From positions 62,001 through 126,000 of the forward strand of contig CAZIFC010000003.1 of NCBI GenBank assembly GCA_964538355.1: DNA of 64,000 bases, written 5' to 3'. Below the pieces are notes generated by a model. The model made no database searches, had not been told where the DNA came from, and saw nothing but the letters and a program-made list of their open reading frames with translations. Within the stretch, counting starts at the first letter, position 1. Each line of letters opens with the position of its first letter. Source of the stretch: Bilophila sp964538355 (GTDB taxonomy: Bacteria; Desulfobacterota; Desulfovibrionia; Desulfovibrionales; Desulfovibrionaceae). The position numbers and the translations under genes were made by a program. Shown in pieces: positions 1 to 7,927 of this stretch.

Positions 1-987
1 GAGGATGACCAGAGGCCCGGCGATGTATCCCAGCAGGAGCATGGCGATCACAAGAAACGGCAAGTCGATGAACGCCAACAGCGTTGAAGAGCTGAAAAAC
101 TCCCGCAGCGACTCGAACTCGCGAAGGTTGTTGACCAGCGCACCCGTGGACTCCGGCTTTGCATCCATCCGCATGGTCAGCACCTTCTGCACCAGCCGGC
201 TGGAAAGAACCACGTCGGCATTGCGCCCCGCCACGTCCACAAAATAGCTCCGAAGATTCCGCAGCAGGAAATCAAATCCATACGCCAGCAGAATGCCGAT
301 CGCCAGCACCCACAGCGTATCGACCGCGTTGTTGGGGACCACGCGGTCGTACACGTTCATCACAAAAAGCGGGCTGATCACGCCAATCAGGTTGATGACG
401 ACGCTTGCCAAGGCAACATGCCGATATATCGGCATATAATAGATAAGCACATCCCAGAACCAGCGTTTCCCCCCAAGCAGGCGGATGCGGCTGGCGCGGT
501 GATCCAGCCGGGCCTCCCGAGCCGCGAACAGGGCATAGCCGGAGTATTCCTCTTCCAGCATGCTCACCGGCACGGGCTGAACCCCTTCCCCGGTTTCCGG
601 GAAAATGACCTCGGCCTTTCCGTCCTTCAGAGAGGTCAGCACGCAGGAACGATCCCGCGACAGCAGCAGGATGCACGGGAAAACCAGCGGCGAAATATCC
701 AGAAGGCTCTTCCGGTAAACGATTTTCCCCTCCAGCCCCGCACGCTTTGCCGCGTGGAGGCAGGCCCCCGGAGAAACCCGGCCCGTTCCCGCAAGCCCGG
801 CCATCAAAAACGCCGTGGAAACGGATTTTCCCCGCAATCTCAGCAGGGTAACAAGGCTGTGCACCAGAGGAGGAACAAAGTCCACATCCGCAGGAGAAAG
901 GGTATCGTTCACCAGCGGAATCGTTTTCTGTTCCTGCTGCGGCACTTCCGATGCCCCCTCGGGAGTGGGCTGTAGCAATTCGGCCAT
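1..987 (-). CDS. Type I secretion ABC transporter, N-terminal part (runs off the window)
   Basis: The first 329 codons of an inner-membrane ABC exporter of the HlyB/LapB type, which moves RTX-like proteins through a type I secretion system. Residues about 25-150 look like the degenerate peptidase-C39 domain of these transporters; the segment PPLVHSLVTLLRLRGK lies where active bacteriocin exporters have their catalytic Cys, and no Cys is present, so this is probably a substrate-binding rather than a cleaving domain. From about residue 175 membrane segments begin, with the family motif FVMNVYDRVVPNNAVDTLWV. The ATPase domain lies beyond the edge. The ATG is followed by an acidic/Gln-rich stretch and has only a weak ribosome-binding site. 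Partner membrane-fusion and TolC proteins are not visible, so the assignment rests on this fragment alone. Confidence 0.8.
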   Translation of the reverse strand, partial: MAELLQPTPEGASEVPQQEQKTIPLVNDTLSPADVDFVPPLVHSLVTLLRLRGKSVSTAFLMAGLAGTGRVSPGACLHAAKRAGLEGKIVYRKSLLDISPLVFPCILLLSRDRSCVLTSLKDGKAEVIFPETGEGVQPVPVSMLEEEYSGYALFAAREARLDHRASRIRLLGGKRWFWDVLIYYMPIYRHVALASVVINLIGVISPLFVMNVYDRVVPNNAVDTLWVLAIGILLAYGFDFLLRNLRSYFVDVAGRNADVVLSSRLVQKVLTMRMDAKPESTGALVNNLREFESLREFFSSSTLLAFIDLPFLVIAMLLLGYIAGPLVIL

Positions 988-1232
988 ATATCGCTCTCAA
1001 CACAAAATGTTGTTTTTCGGCGGTTCCTTCTCATAGTGGAGCATTCGCCGCACACGGCAAAAGACCCCAACCGCACCGGGAACCTTGCCTTTCCATTTTT
1101 CTTCAGGTTTTCTTTCCAGTATGCTATAGCCCAATTATCGAAGACTGAATAGGGCCTTTTGTTGGTATAAAATAAATACATTAAAAATTGATGCAGGTTG
1201 TGGGGCATGAAACGCCCCCAAAGGAGCTGAAG

Positions 1233-1727
1233 ATGCCCGACGCCCTACACGAGGATTCGGCTCAAGAACGGTTTCTGGAGAGGCTCGCACGTCTGGAAAA
1301 GGCCCTGCTCCTGCCTGCTCCGTCCGATCTGGAGGAGGAAGGCATCCTGAGGCTTATGGGGTTTGCCATTGACGCGGGCTGGAAGGCCATGCGCCGCCAT
1401 CTGGAGCTTTCGGGGCAGGCCCCCGATAGCCCCACGCCCCCGGCAGCCATCGCCGCAGCATGGCGCATCCACATGATTTTCAACGGAGAAAACTGGATGG
1501 AGATGCTTGCCCGGCGAAGTTCCCTTGTCCGGGACGACTCCAAAGAAACGAGGGCCGCGGTCATGGAGGCCCTGCGTACCCGCTTTTTCCCGGAGCTGGC
1601 CGGCCTGCGCGTCTGGCTGATGCGCCACCCCCCTGCCCCTCCAGAACCCGCGGCAAAAAAACAGCCATTGCCCCTTGACGGCAAGCGGGCTTTGGGGCAA
1701 GCTTTTTCCCACGGAGTTACGTCATGA
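1233..1727 (+). CDS. HI0074-family nucleotidyltransferase-substrate-binding-like protein (orphan)
   Basis: A 164-residue all-helical protein. The segments RLARLEKALLLP, FAIDAGWKAMRRHLEL and AAWRIHMIFNGENWMEML follow the HI0074 pattern, in which the protein pairs with a minimal nucleotidyltransferase (MNT) as a toxin-antitoxin-like unit. The ATG is preceded by AAGGAG at 1221-1226. Two things are odd. No MNT partner gene lies on either side, and the usual R-N-x-x-x-H segment reads RSSLVRDD here, so the conserved His is missing. The gene ends in an ATGA overlap with the Tyr-rich leader peptide, so both may lie on one transcript. The family call is by pattern only; the function is unknown. Confidence 0.65.
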   Translation: MPDALHEDSAQERFLERLARLEKALLLPAPSDLEEEGILRLMGFAIDAGWKAMRRHLELSGQAPDSPTPPAAIAAAWRIHMIFNGENWMEMLARRSSLVRDDSKETRAAVMEALRTRFFPELAGLRVWLMRHPPAPPEPAAKKQPLPLDGKRALGQAFSHGVTS

Positions 1728-1807
1728 AAGTTTTGTTCGCGCACACCTATTACTATTATTATTCGGGACACCACATGTTGGCCCCGGATCGGATGTGCTG
1801 CGCGTAG
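1724..1807 (+). CDS. Predicted tyrosine leader peptide of an attenuator
   Basis: A 27-codon ORF with five consecutive Tyr codons (residues 9-13: TAT TAC TAT TAT TAT at 1748-1762). It has a good ribosome-binding site (GGAG at 1713-1716, 7 nt before ATG), and its start overlaps the stop of the upstream gene (ATGA). It ends 46 nt before a strong intrinsic terminator and about 100 nt before a transporter unit. This is the classical layout of transcription attenuation by ribosome stalling. When charged tRNA-Tyr is scarce the ribosome would stall on the Tyr run and free an antiterminator. A candidate antiterminator pairs CCAC (1771-1774) and GGCC (1780-1783) with GTGG (1876-1879) and GGCC (1871-1874). 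The role is inferred from layout, and the transporter substrate (Tyr or another aromatic compound) follows from it. Confidence 0.7.
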   Translation: MKVLFAHTYYYYYSGHHMLAPDRMCCA

Positions 1808-1853
1808 ACACAAGACGTACAACAGGCACATTGAGCTTTACCCCGCAAGGACA

Positions 1854-1886
1854 AGCCACCGACCCACAAGGGCCGGTGGCTTTTTT
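1854..1886 (+). terminator. Intrinsic terminator, probable attenuator of the symporter unit
   Basis: AGCCACCG (1854-1861) pairs with CGGTGGCT (1874-1881), followed at once by a T run to 1886. It lies between the Tyr-rich leader peptide and the symporter small subunit, so it would stop transcripts from the upstream promoter unless an alternative fold forms. Confidence 0.85.
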
Positions 1887-1914
1887 GTACCCTTTTACCG
1901 CCGGAGATGCCGTA

Positions 1915-2061
1915 ATGTTTTCCCTAGCCGCCCTGCCGATGGATACCCCCGTCGCCCTCGCTCTCGCTTCCATGCTTGTTGCCTTCTCCATGTCCCTGTA
2001 CGGGCTTCTCCGCAACGTCGCTCCGGTCAAAGGCCGGACAAAGGAGCGCAGCCATGACTGA
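1915..2061 (+). CDS. Small membrane subunit of a sodium:solute symporter
   Basis: A 48-residue protein with one hydrophobic segment (about residues 11-34) and a basic C-terminus (GRTKERSHD). GGAG at 1903-1906 lies 8 nt before the ATG. Its stop codon overlaps the start of the symporter by 8 nt, which implies translational coupling. Short one-helix or two-helix partners are known next to some SSS-family transporters (for example the YhdT-like protein beside PanF), and this looks like such a partner. No sequence motif proves the function; position and coupling carry the call. Confidence 0.65.
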   Translation: MFSLAALPMDTPVALALASMLVAFSMSLYGLLRNVAPVKGRTKERSHD

Positions 2062-3481
2062 GATCCTGCTCTGGGGCGGCTACTTCGCCCTCTTTGCCTT
2101 CCTCGTGCATAAAGGGCGCAGCAAGGACGCCGTGCTCAGCGGCTCGGTAGGGTTCGGGGTACAGGCCTTTGCCTACGTCGCCACCTACATTTCGGCGGTG
2201 GCTCTGGTCGGCTTCGGCGGGCTGGCACACGCCTACGGCATGCAGATGCTGCTCGTCGCCGCCGGGAACGTCTGGCTGGGGACGTGGGCCGTGTACCGCT
2301 TTCTGGCCTGGCCCACCCGCCGGTGGCAGGAGCGGCTCGGAGCGCGCACCCCGGCGCAGCTGCTTGGCCTTGGGCACAACGCTCCCGGCCTGACCAGAGC
2401 CTTGGCCTTTGTCTTCGCGCTGTTCCTTGGGGTTTACGGCTCCGCGGTCATCAAGGGGGCGGCTCTCCTGCTTGCGGAAATCGTCCCCGTCCCCGTCTGG
2501 GCCCTCATCTGGATTGTCGCCGTCGTGGTCGGGCTTACCGTGTTCATCGGCGGCCTGCGGGGAGTGCTGTATACTGAAGCCATGCAGGGCGTGGTCATGC
2601 TGGTAGGGATGCTCATGCTGGTGGGAGCGATCTTCTCCAGGGTCGGCGGCCCGTGGGAAGGCATGCACGCGCTGGCGGCCCTTCCGCCAAGCGAGCTGGC
2701 GAACAACGGCTTCATGGCCTTGTCCGGCGGGGACAGAGGGCTTTTCATCCTCTCGCTGGTGGTGGTCACCTCGGTTGCGGTATGGGCGCAGCCGCAGATG
2801 ATCCAGCGGCATTTCGCCATCGCAGATCCCCGCCAGCTCCGCAAGACCACGCCCCTTGCCATGTTCATCCTGACGGTGCTGGTGGGCGGAGCCTACTTCG
2901 CCGCCGCGCTCTCCCGGCTTGTGCTTCCCGAGGTCGCCAGCCCGGACGAAGTCATGCCGCGCCTCGTCCAGCTGCTGCTTCCCGATTTCGCGCTGCAGCT
3001 CTTTGTCCTCGCCATCGTCTCCGCCTCGCTGTCCACGGCTACGGGCATCTACCACATCGCGGTTTCCGCCCTTTCCGAAGACTTGCGGGGCCGCCCGAGC
3101 ACCCGCCTCTCGTGGTTCGCAGGCATAGCCATTTGCGTTCTCGTCAGTGGCGGATGCGCCCAGATCAAGGGACAGCTCGTTGCCCTGCTCTGCACCACCA
3201 GCTGGAGCATCGTCGGTTCCATGGCTCTTGTCCCCTACGTCGCCCTTGTGCGCTTTGGACGCCGGAATCCGCTGGCAGCATGGGCCAGCGCGAGCTTCGG
3301 CTTTGTCTCCTGCCTCGTCTGGTACCTGTTCGCCTACGGTCCCACCTCCATCTGGGGAGCGCAGTTCGGTGCGGCTGCCGCTGGCATCCCCCCTTTCTTC
3401 ATCGGTTTCTTCTGTTCATGGGCCGCCTGGGCCGCCGTCTCCGTGCTGTCGGCATCTCCGGCTCTGGAAGAGCAGCCCTGA
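2054..3481 (+). CDS. Sodium:solute symporter (SSS family), probable amino-acid uptake
   Basis: A 475-residue inner-membrane protein with about 12-13 hydrophobic segments, the usual length for PutP/PanF-type carriers. The early segment VATYISAVALVGFGGLAHAYG and the mid-protein IVSASLSTATGIYHIAVSALSEDL match the SSS fold regions (TM1/TM2 and the Ser/Thr-rich Na+ site in TM8). The start ATG is chosen for AAGGAG at 2041-2046 and for its overlap with the small-subunit gene; a longer in-frame start at 1976 would bury that gene. The upstream five-Tyr leader peptide suggests that the substrate is tyrosine or a related aromatic amino acid, which is inference. A terminator follows 27 nt after the stop. 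Confidence 0.85.
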   Translation: MTEILLWGGYFALFAFLVHKGRSKDAVLSGSVGFGVQAFAYVATYISAVALVGFGGLAHAYGMQMLLVAAGNVWLGTWAVYRFLAWPTRRWQERLGARTPAQLLGLGHNAPGLTRALAFVFALFLGVYGSAVIKGAALLLAEIVPVPVWALIWIVAVVVGLTVFIGGLRGVLYTEAMQGVVMLVGMLMLVGAIFSRVGGPWEGMHALAALPPSELANNGFMALSGGDRGLFILSLVVVTSVAVWAQPQMIQRHFAIADPRQLRKTTPLAMFILTVLVGGAYFAAALSRLVLPEVASPDEVMPRLVQLLLPDFALQLFVLAIVSASLSTATGIYHIAVSALSEDLRGRPSTRLSWFAGIAICVLVSGGCAQIKGQLVALLCTTSWSIVGSMALVPYVALVRFGRRNPLAAWASASFGFVSCLVWYLFAYGPTSIWGAQFGAAAAGIPPFFIGFFCSWAAWAAVSVLSASPALEEQP

Positions 3482-3507
3482 TCAGAGTTTCAGCCTCCGC
3501 AGACGAA

Positions 3508-3537
3508 AAAGGCTCCCGCAATCAGGGAGCCTTTTTT
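3508..3537 (+). terminator. Intrinsic terminator of the symporter unit
   Basis: GGCTCCC (3511-3517) and GGGAGCC (3525-3531) form a stem with a 7-nt loop, followed by TTTTTT. An A run precedes the stem, so it may also work for the convergent TetR gene. Confidence 0.9.
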
Positions 3538-3577
3538 ATGGCGGAGCACGAACAGGCATCCTGGCCACGGGTTCAAA

Positions 3578-4186
3578 TCATGGCTTCTCCAGATTCTCGC
3601 CGGCAAGAGCCTCTTCCGTAAACAGCGCGTGCAGGGTTTGGCGGATGACGATCTCTCCCATGCTTCTTTCCGGGCGCATCCGGGCCATGACCTTCAGGCC
3701 CCAGACCTGATTTTGCACAAAAACGGCTCCCTCTTCCGGGGTCAGGCCGGGGCGCAGGCCCGGAGCCTCACGCAGGGCATCCCGGAGCCTGTCGCGGATT
3801 TCCCGCATATAAGCGGCTACCGCATCTCCGAAATCGGGCGTATCAGCAGAGACATTGGTCACGCTGTTGACCAAAAAGCATCCCCGCGCCCTCGGATCGT
3901 CAAAGCTCTCCGTGGCGTGCTCCAGCACGGCCCGCACCTGAGCCGCTCCCGGCCGCGTGGAGGCCAGCAGCCTTTCAAGGCCTTCCAGCGTTTCCTGTCC
4001 GTACAGCTCCAGCGCGGCAAGCATGATGCCCTTCTTGCTGCCGAACCGGGCGTACAGGCTCGCGGCGTTCACCCCGGTCCTCTCGACCAGAACGCTGATC
4101 GGCGTGGCGGCATACCCTCGTTCCCAAAGACAATCTATCAATTCACGCAGCAGTGCGCCATGATCATAGGCTGGCGGCCTTCCCAT
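3578..4186 (-). CDS. TetR/AcrR-family transcriptional regulator
   Basis: A 202-residue repressor. Residues about 10-55 form the TetR helix-turn-helix (LIDCLWERGYAATPISVLVE, then NAASLYARFGSKKGIML). The C-terminal ligand domain carries RGCFLVNS, typical of the NemR/YcdC-like branch that senses electrophiles or oxidants. It is transcribed away from the rhodanese-rclA unit, and a palindrome in the intergenic region overlaps the likely promoter of that unit. It is therefore the obvious candidate regulator of the rclA operon. Its inducer cannot be read from sequence; Cys 104 (in RGCF) is a possible redox-sensitive residue. Confidence 0.85.
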   Translation of the reverse strand: MGRPPAYDHGALLRELIDCLWERGYAATPISVLVERTGVNAASLYARFGSKKGIMLAALELYGQETLEGLERLLASTRPGAAQVRAVLEHATESFDDPRARGCFLVNSVTNVSADTPDFGDAVAAYMREIRDRLRDALREAPGLRPGLTPEEGAVFVQNQVWGLKVMARMRPERSMGEIVIRQTLHALFTEEALAGENLEKP

Positions 4187-4226
4187 TTTCCTGCTCCTCT
4201 TCTCGCGTTTGCGAGCGGCAAAACGC

Positions 4227-4254
4227 TTGACAATTTTGACGGCCCGAGTATTTT
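4227..4254 (+). promoter_or_regulatory. Candidate promoter of the rhodanese-rclA unit
   Basis: A perfect -35 hexamer TTGACA (4227-4232) is followed after 16 nt by TATTTT (4249-4254). The -10 is imperfect. It points towards the rhodanese gene 67 nt downstream. Confidence 0.5.
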
Positions 4255-4267
4255 AACAATCGTTCAA
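4252..4267. promoter_or_regulatory. Candidate TetR operator
   Basis: TTTAAC-AATC-GTTCAA is an inverted repeat (5 of 6 positions match between half-sites) that overlaps the proposed -10. Position and symmetry fit a TetR-family operator for the divergent regulator gene; binding is not shown. Confidence 0.45.
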
Positions 4268-4320
4268 TAAAAAAACAAGATCACGTCTCTACCCCGCAAC
4301 CCCAACCCCCGGAGACTTTC

Positions 4321-4734
4321 ATGAAAGCCTTGTATTCCAAATGTGTTGCCGTTTTCGCGGCCTGTGCCATCATCCTCGCCGCCCTTGTTCCCGTCTCTGC
4401 GGCGGATCTCCCCAGACCCGGAGCCTTGTCTTCCTCCGAGGCCATGAGCCTGATGCAACACCTCGGCGACAGGCTGGCGGTCATCGATGTCCGCACCGCG
4501 GACGAATTCGCGCAGGGGCACATTCCCAACGCCACGCTGCTTCCCATCCAGAGCCTGCACGAAAATCTGGGCAGGGTTCCCGCCGATCGTCCGGTGCTGA
4601 TCGTCTGCCGGACCGGACGCCGGGCAGAGGTCGCCTACAACATGCTCCACGAAGCCATGCCGAACAAGCATGACATCTGGTTCCTCAGAGGCGTGCCCTC
4701 CTACGGTGCCGACGGTTCCTTTACCTTCAAGTAA
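4321..4734 (+). CDS. Exported rhodanese-domain protein
   Basis: A 137-residue protein with an N-terminal signal peptide (basic start, then AVFAACAIILAALVPVSAA, probable cleavage near residue 24). A single rhodanese domain follows, with VIDVRTADEFAQGHIPNA and the active-site loop CRTGRR, so the catalytic Cys is present. Such periplasmic rhodaneses handle sulfane sulfur or act in thiol redox repair; the substrate is unknown. It lies 40 nt before rclA on the same strand, and both lie under the same candidate promoter, which suggests a role in oxidant or reactive sulfur/chlorine stress. Confidence 0.85.
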   Translation: MKALYSKCVAVFAACAIILAALVPVSAADLPRPGALSSSEAMSLMQHLGDRLAVIDVRTADEFAQGHIPNATLLPIQSLHENLGRVPADRPVLIVCRTGRRAEVAYNMLHEAMPNKHDIWFLRGVPSYGADGSFTFK

Positions 4735-4774
4735 GCTCTTCCGGACAACCCGCAACCTGAAAAGGACGCTTGAT

Positions 4775-6148
4775 ATGCAGACACAGTATGATTCCATCAT
4801 CATCGGGTTCGGCAAGGGCGGCAAGACCATGGCCGGCTACCTTGCCGACAGGGGCGAATCCGTCGCCATCATCGAACGCTCGGACAAGATGTACGGGGGC
4901 ACCTGCATCAATGTGGCCTGCATCCCCACCAAGGTGCTGGTGCACGACGCGCACAAGAGCCTGTGCCGGGGCAACCGCAGTTTTGAGGAAAAAGCCGCCG
5001 ACTACCGACGCGCCATCGCCCGCAAGAACGAGGTGACCGGCTTTTTGCGCGGCAAGAACTACGCAATGCTCGCGGACAGGGACAACGTGGACGTCATCAC
5101 CGGGACAGCGGCCTTTATCTCTTCACATCAGGTGGAAGTCAAAGGTAAAGACGGCACCTTCACGCTCACCGGAAAACGCTTTTTCATCAATACCGGCGCG
5201 GAAAGCATCATTCCGCCCATTGCGGGCGTGCGCGAAACGCCCCGCGTCTATACCAGCGGAACCATGCTGGATCTCGAAGAACTGCCCCGGCGTCTGACCA
5301 TTCTCGGCGGCGGCTACATCGCGCTCGAGTTCGCGTCGTTCTATGCCGAATTCGGATCGCGGGTGACCATGCTGGAGCGCGGCAGCCGCTTCCTGCCCCG
5401 CGAGGATGCCGACGTTGCCGAAAGCGTCCGCAAGGCCTTGGAAGACAAGGGCGTGACCATCATCACCCAAACAAGCGTCAATGCCGTGCGGGACGCGGGC
5501 GGTGAAACCGAAGTCCTGTATACCCGCAACGGGGAAGAACGGGCCATTGCCGCCGATGCCGTACTGCTCGCCACCGGACGCCGCCCGCTCACGCAGGGGC
5601 TGAATCTGGAAGCCGCCGGCGTCAAGGTCAACGAGCAGGGAGCCATCGCCGTCAACGATCACCTGCAAACCTCGGCCCCGCATATCTGGGCACTCGGCGA
5701 CGTCAAGGGCGGCCCGCAGTTCACCTATATCTCGCTGGATGACTTCCGCATCGTCCGGGATGCGCTGTTCGGGGAAGGCAGGCGCGTTGCCGGCGATCGC
5801 GATCCGGCCTATGCCGTGTTCATGGACCCGCCGCTGGGTCGCGTAGGCATGACGGAAGAGGCCGCCAGAGCACGGAACCTCGACATCAGGGTCGCCGTCC
5901 TGCCCGCCGCAGCCATCCCCCGCGCGCGGCTCATGGAAGCGACCACCGGAATGCTCAAGGCCGTGGTCGACGCCAAAACGGGAGCCATCCTCGGCTGCGC
6001 CCTGCACTGCGCCGACGCCGGGGAAATGATCAACGTCGTGGAAACGGCTGTCCGGGCAGGCAAGGACTACACCTTCCTGCGCGACATGATTTACACGCAC
6101 CCGTCCATGACGGAAGCACTGAACGATCTGTTCTCGAACATACGCTGA
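4775..6148 (+). CDS. rclA: RclA-type pyridine nucleotide-disulfide oxidoreductase
   Basis: A 457-residue FAD enzyme. The FAD-binding start is SIIIGFGKGGKTMAGYLA; the redox-active disulfide is in GGTCINVACIPTK; the NAD(P)-binding motif is LTILGGGYIALEFASFYAEF; and the C-terminal dimer domain includes IYTHPSMTEALNDLF. The unusual GFGKGGKT start and the QFTYISLDDFRIVRD segment match E. coli RclA, the flavoenzyme needed for resistance to reactive chlorine species and reported to act on copper, more closely than mercuric reductase or lipoamide dehydrogenase. E. coli controls rcl genes with an AraC regulator (RclR); here a divergent TetR gene takes that place. A cytoplasmic stress enzyme, second gene of the unit. 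Confidence 0.85.
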   Translation: MQTQYDSIIIGFGKGGKTMAGYLADRGESVAIIERSDKMYGGTCINVACIPTKVLVHDAHKSLCRGNRSFEEKAADYRRAIARKNEVTGFLRGKNYAMLADRDNVDVITGTAAFISSHQVEVKGKDGTFTLTGKRFFINTGAESIIPPIAGVRETPRVYTSGTMLDLEELPRRLTILGGGYIALEFASFYAEFGSRVTMLERGSRFLPREDADVAESVRKALEDKGVTIITQTSVNAVRDAGGETEVLYTRNGEERAIAADAVLLATGRRPLTQGLNLEAAGVKVNEQGAIAVNDHLQTSAPHIWALGDVKGGPQFTYISLDDFRIVRDALFGEGRRVAGDRDPAYAVFMDPPLGRVGMTEEAARARNLDIRVAVLPAAAIPRARLMEATTGMLKAVVDAKTGAILGCALHCADAGEMINVVETAVRAGKDYTFLRDMIYTHPSMTEALNDLFSNIR

Positions 6149-6186
6149 TCCCTGAACAACAGACGTGGATGCCTTCGCATCCAGAA

Positions 6187-6216
6187 AAAGGGCCGGGGTT
6201 CTCCGGCCTTTTCTTT
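6187..6216 (+). terminator. Intrinsic terminator after rclA
   Basis: GGCCGG (6191-6196) pairs with CCGGCC (6203-6208), followed by TTTTCTTTT. Confidence 0.85.
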
Positions 6217-6350
6217 TGCCTTCCCAGTCAGGGGAAAGCCTGCGCTTGCTCCCGCCGTTTCCGGCAGGTATAGACAGGGACAGGGTATCCTCTGAAGGCA
6301 GGTTCCCCAAAAGCCGTATTCCCCCACCGCCTTACAGGAGAAAGAAGTCC

Positions 6351-7289
6351 GTGGCAGCCAAAAGCCCCCGTACAACGACAGAAGATCTGCTTCCCACGCG
6401 GGAAGAGGCGGAAGCCGCCTTTGCCCGTGCTCTGGAGCCTCGACAGCATCGCGTCAGGAACGCGCTGGACAGGCTGGCGAACGATCCCCCGCAGGTGCTG
6501 ATCCTTGAAGGCGGCAACGCCGATGAACGGTTCAGCACGGCCTTGTGGCATGCCGCCCGGCTCAACTGCCCCGAGGAGCAGGCCCCCTGCCTCCACTGCC
6601 CCTCCTGCCTCCAGATCGGAGCGGGGCTGTTTCAGGATCTCTATGTGCTGGATGGGCGGGAAGGAACCATCAAGATCGAAACCGTCCGCGAGCTTCGGAC
6701 CATCCTCGGCGAGGCCCCCAGAGGGAACGGCAAGCGGGTGGTCATTCTTGCGGAAGCCCAGTCCCTCGGCGTGGAGGCCGCCAATGCCCTGTTGAAATCA
6801 CTGGAAGAACCTCGCCCCGGCGTGTGTTTTCTCCTGCTTGCGCCGCAGCGCGAACGCCTGCTCCCCACGCTGGTTTCGCGGGGATGGGTGGTCACGCTGG
6901 CCTGGCCTCTGGCCGACACGCCTTCCTCTCCCGAACTGCGCCAATGGGAAGAAGCCCTCGGCACCTTCATGGCCTCGGGGCAGGGATGGTTCGACAGGAC
7001 TTCGTCCAAGGGAGCCGTGGACGCCGACATCGCCCGCCAGATCGTCCTTGCCGTCCAGAAAGGGCAGGCCGCGGTTCTGGCCCGGCGCGACGGCGGGCCG
7101 CTCGGGGGACGGCTGGGAATCCTCCCCGAAGCCGGACATCTCCATGTTGCCGATCTGCTGGCCCAATGCCAGGAATCGCTGGATTACGGGGTTGCCCCGG
7201 CTCTGGTCCTCAACTGGCTGGCGACCAGGCTGCATATTGTTTACCGCCATGCCCGGCTGAAAGGAGACGGACGCGCGGTATCTAGATAA
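6351..7289 (+). CDS. holB: DNA polymerase III subunit delta'
   Basis: A 312-residue clamp-loader subunit if the GTG at 6351 is used. AGGAG at 6336-6340 supports this start, while the in-frame ATG at 6165 lies upstream of the rclA terminator and has no coding look. Four Cys (in CPEEQAPCLHCPSC) form the zinc site of delta'. The region GNGKRVVILAEAQSLGVEAANALLKSLEEP is the conserved sensor/box region. No Walker A is present, as expected for delta'. The C-terminal part is less conserved. It works in the cytoplasm in the tau/gamma-delta-delta' complex that loads the beta clamp. Confidence 0.85.
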   Translation: MAAKSPRTTTEDLLPTREEAEAAFARALEPRQHRVRNALDRLANDPPQVLILEGGNADERFSTALWHAARLNCPEEQAPCLHCPSCLQIGAGLFQDLYVLDGREGTIKIETVRELRTILGEAPRGNGKRVVILAEAQSLGVEAANALLKSLEEPRPGVCFLLLAPQRERLLPTLVSRGWVVTLAWPLADTPSSPELRQWEEALGTFMASGQGWFDRTSSKGAVDADIARQIVLAVQKGQAAVLARRDGGPLGGRLGILPEAGHLHVADLLAQCQESLDYGVAPALVLNWLATRLHIVYRHARLKGDGRAVSR

Positions 7290-7456
7290 AAAATAAAATG
7301 ATTTTCAGCACATAAACAGACTCTTGCCGCGCAAAAGGAAAACCAATTTTTCGCTGGACATCAACTATAAAAAGAACTATTATTGATTCCGCCAACAACA
7401 CCGAACCCAACGGCAGGATAACCGGGTACAAACCTCTTCCGTACGCCCTATTCTCA

Positions 7457-7483
7457 TTGTCAAACGGAATGCCCCGGTATAGT
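7457..7483 (+). promoter_or_regulatory. Candidate promoter upstream of dfx
   Basis: TTGTCA (7457-7462) and TATAGT (7478-7483) separated by 15 nt, which is short. It lies about 55 nt before dfx, in the roughly 250-nt AT-richer gap after holB. No clear PerR-type box was seen. Confidence 0.4.
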
Positions 7484-7538
7484 TTCCAGAGAGACAGAGG
7501 CCCAGATCAGCCAACACAAGTCATAAGGAAGGTTTTCC

Positions 7539-7919
7539 ATGGCTCAGCAGCTTGAAATCTACAAGTGCGAACTTTGCGGCAATATTGTTGAAGTCCTTCA
7601 TGCCGGCGACGGCCCCCTTTCCTGTTGCGGCAAACCCATGCGGCTTATGGCGGACAAGGCCATTGACGGTGCCAAGGAAAAGCATGTCCCCGTCATCGAA
7701 GCTGCCGGTGAGGGCTGTAAGGTAAAGGTGGGTTCTGCCCCCCATGTCATGGAAGACACCCACTGGATCGAATGGATTGAAATCATTACCGCCGACGGCA
7801 GGAACTACAAGAAATTCCTGAAGCCCGGCGATGCGCCGGAAGCGGAATTCTGCATTCCCGTTTCCGAAGTTGCTTCCGCCCGTGAATACTGTAACCTTCA
7901 CGGCTTGTGGAAAGCCTAA
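7539..7919 (+). CDS. dfx: Desulfoferrodoxin (class I superoxide reductase)
   Basis: A 126-residue two-iron superoxide reductase that reduces superoxide to peroxide without making oxygen. The N-terminal desulforedoxin-like Fe(Cys)4 site uses CELC (residues 10 and 13) and CC (29 and 30). The catalytic Fe(His)4Cys site uses His in KHVPV, SAPHVMEDTHW and the C-terminal CNLHG, whose Cys is the axial ligand. The length is typical for Desulfovibrio. AAGGAAGG lies before the ATG. First gene of the dfx-rub-roo cluster; the downstream rubredoxin is the likely electron donor. Cytoplasmic. Confidence 0.97.
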   Translation: MAQQLEIYKCELCGNIVEVLHAGDGPLSCCGKPMRLMADKAIDGAKEKHVPVIEAAGEGCKVKVGSAPHVMEDTHWIEWIEIITADGRNYKKFLKPGDAPEAEFCIPVSEVASAREYCNLHGLWKA

Positions 7920-7927
7920 GACGTCAC

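Noticed and set aside
4775..6148. Mercuric reductase
   Set aside because: The N-terminal metal-binding domain and C-terminal vicinal Cys pair of MerA are absent, and the GFGKGGKT start with the QFTYISLDDFRIV segment fits RclA.
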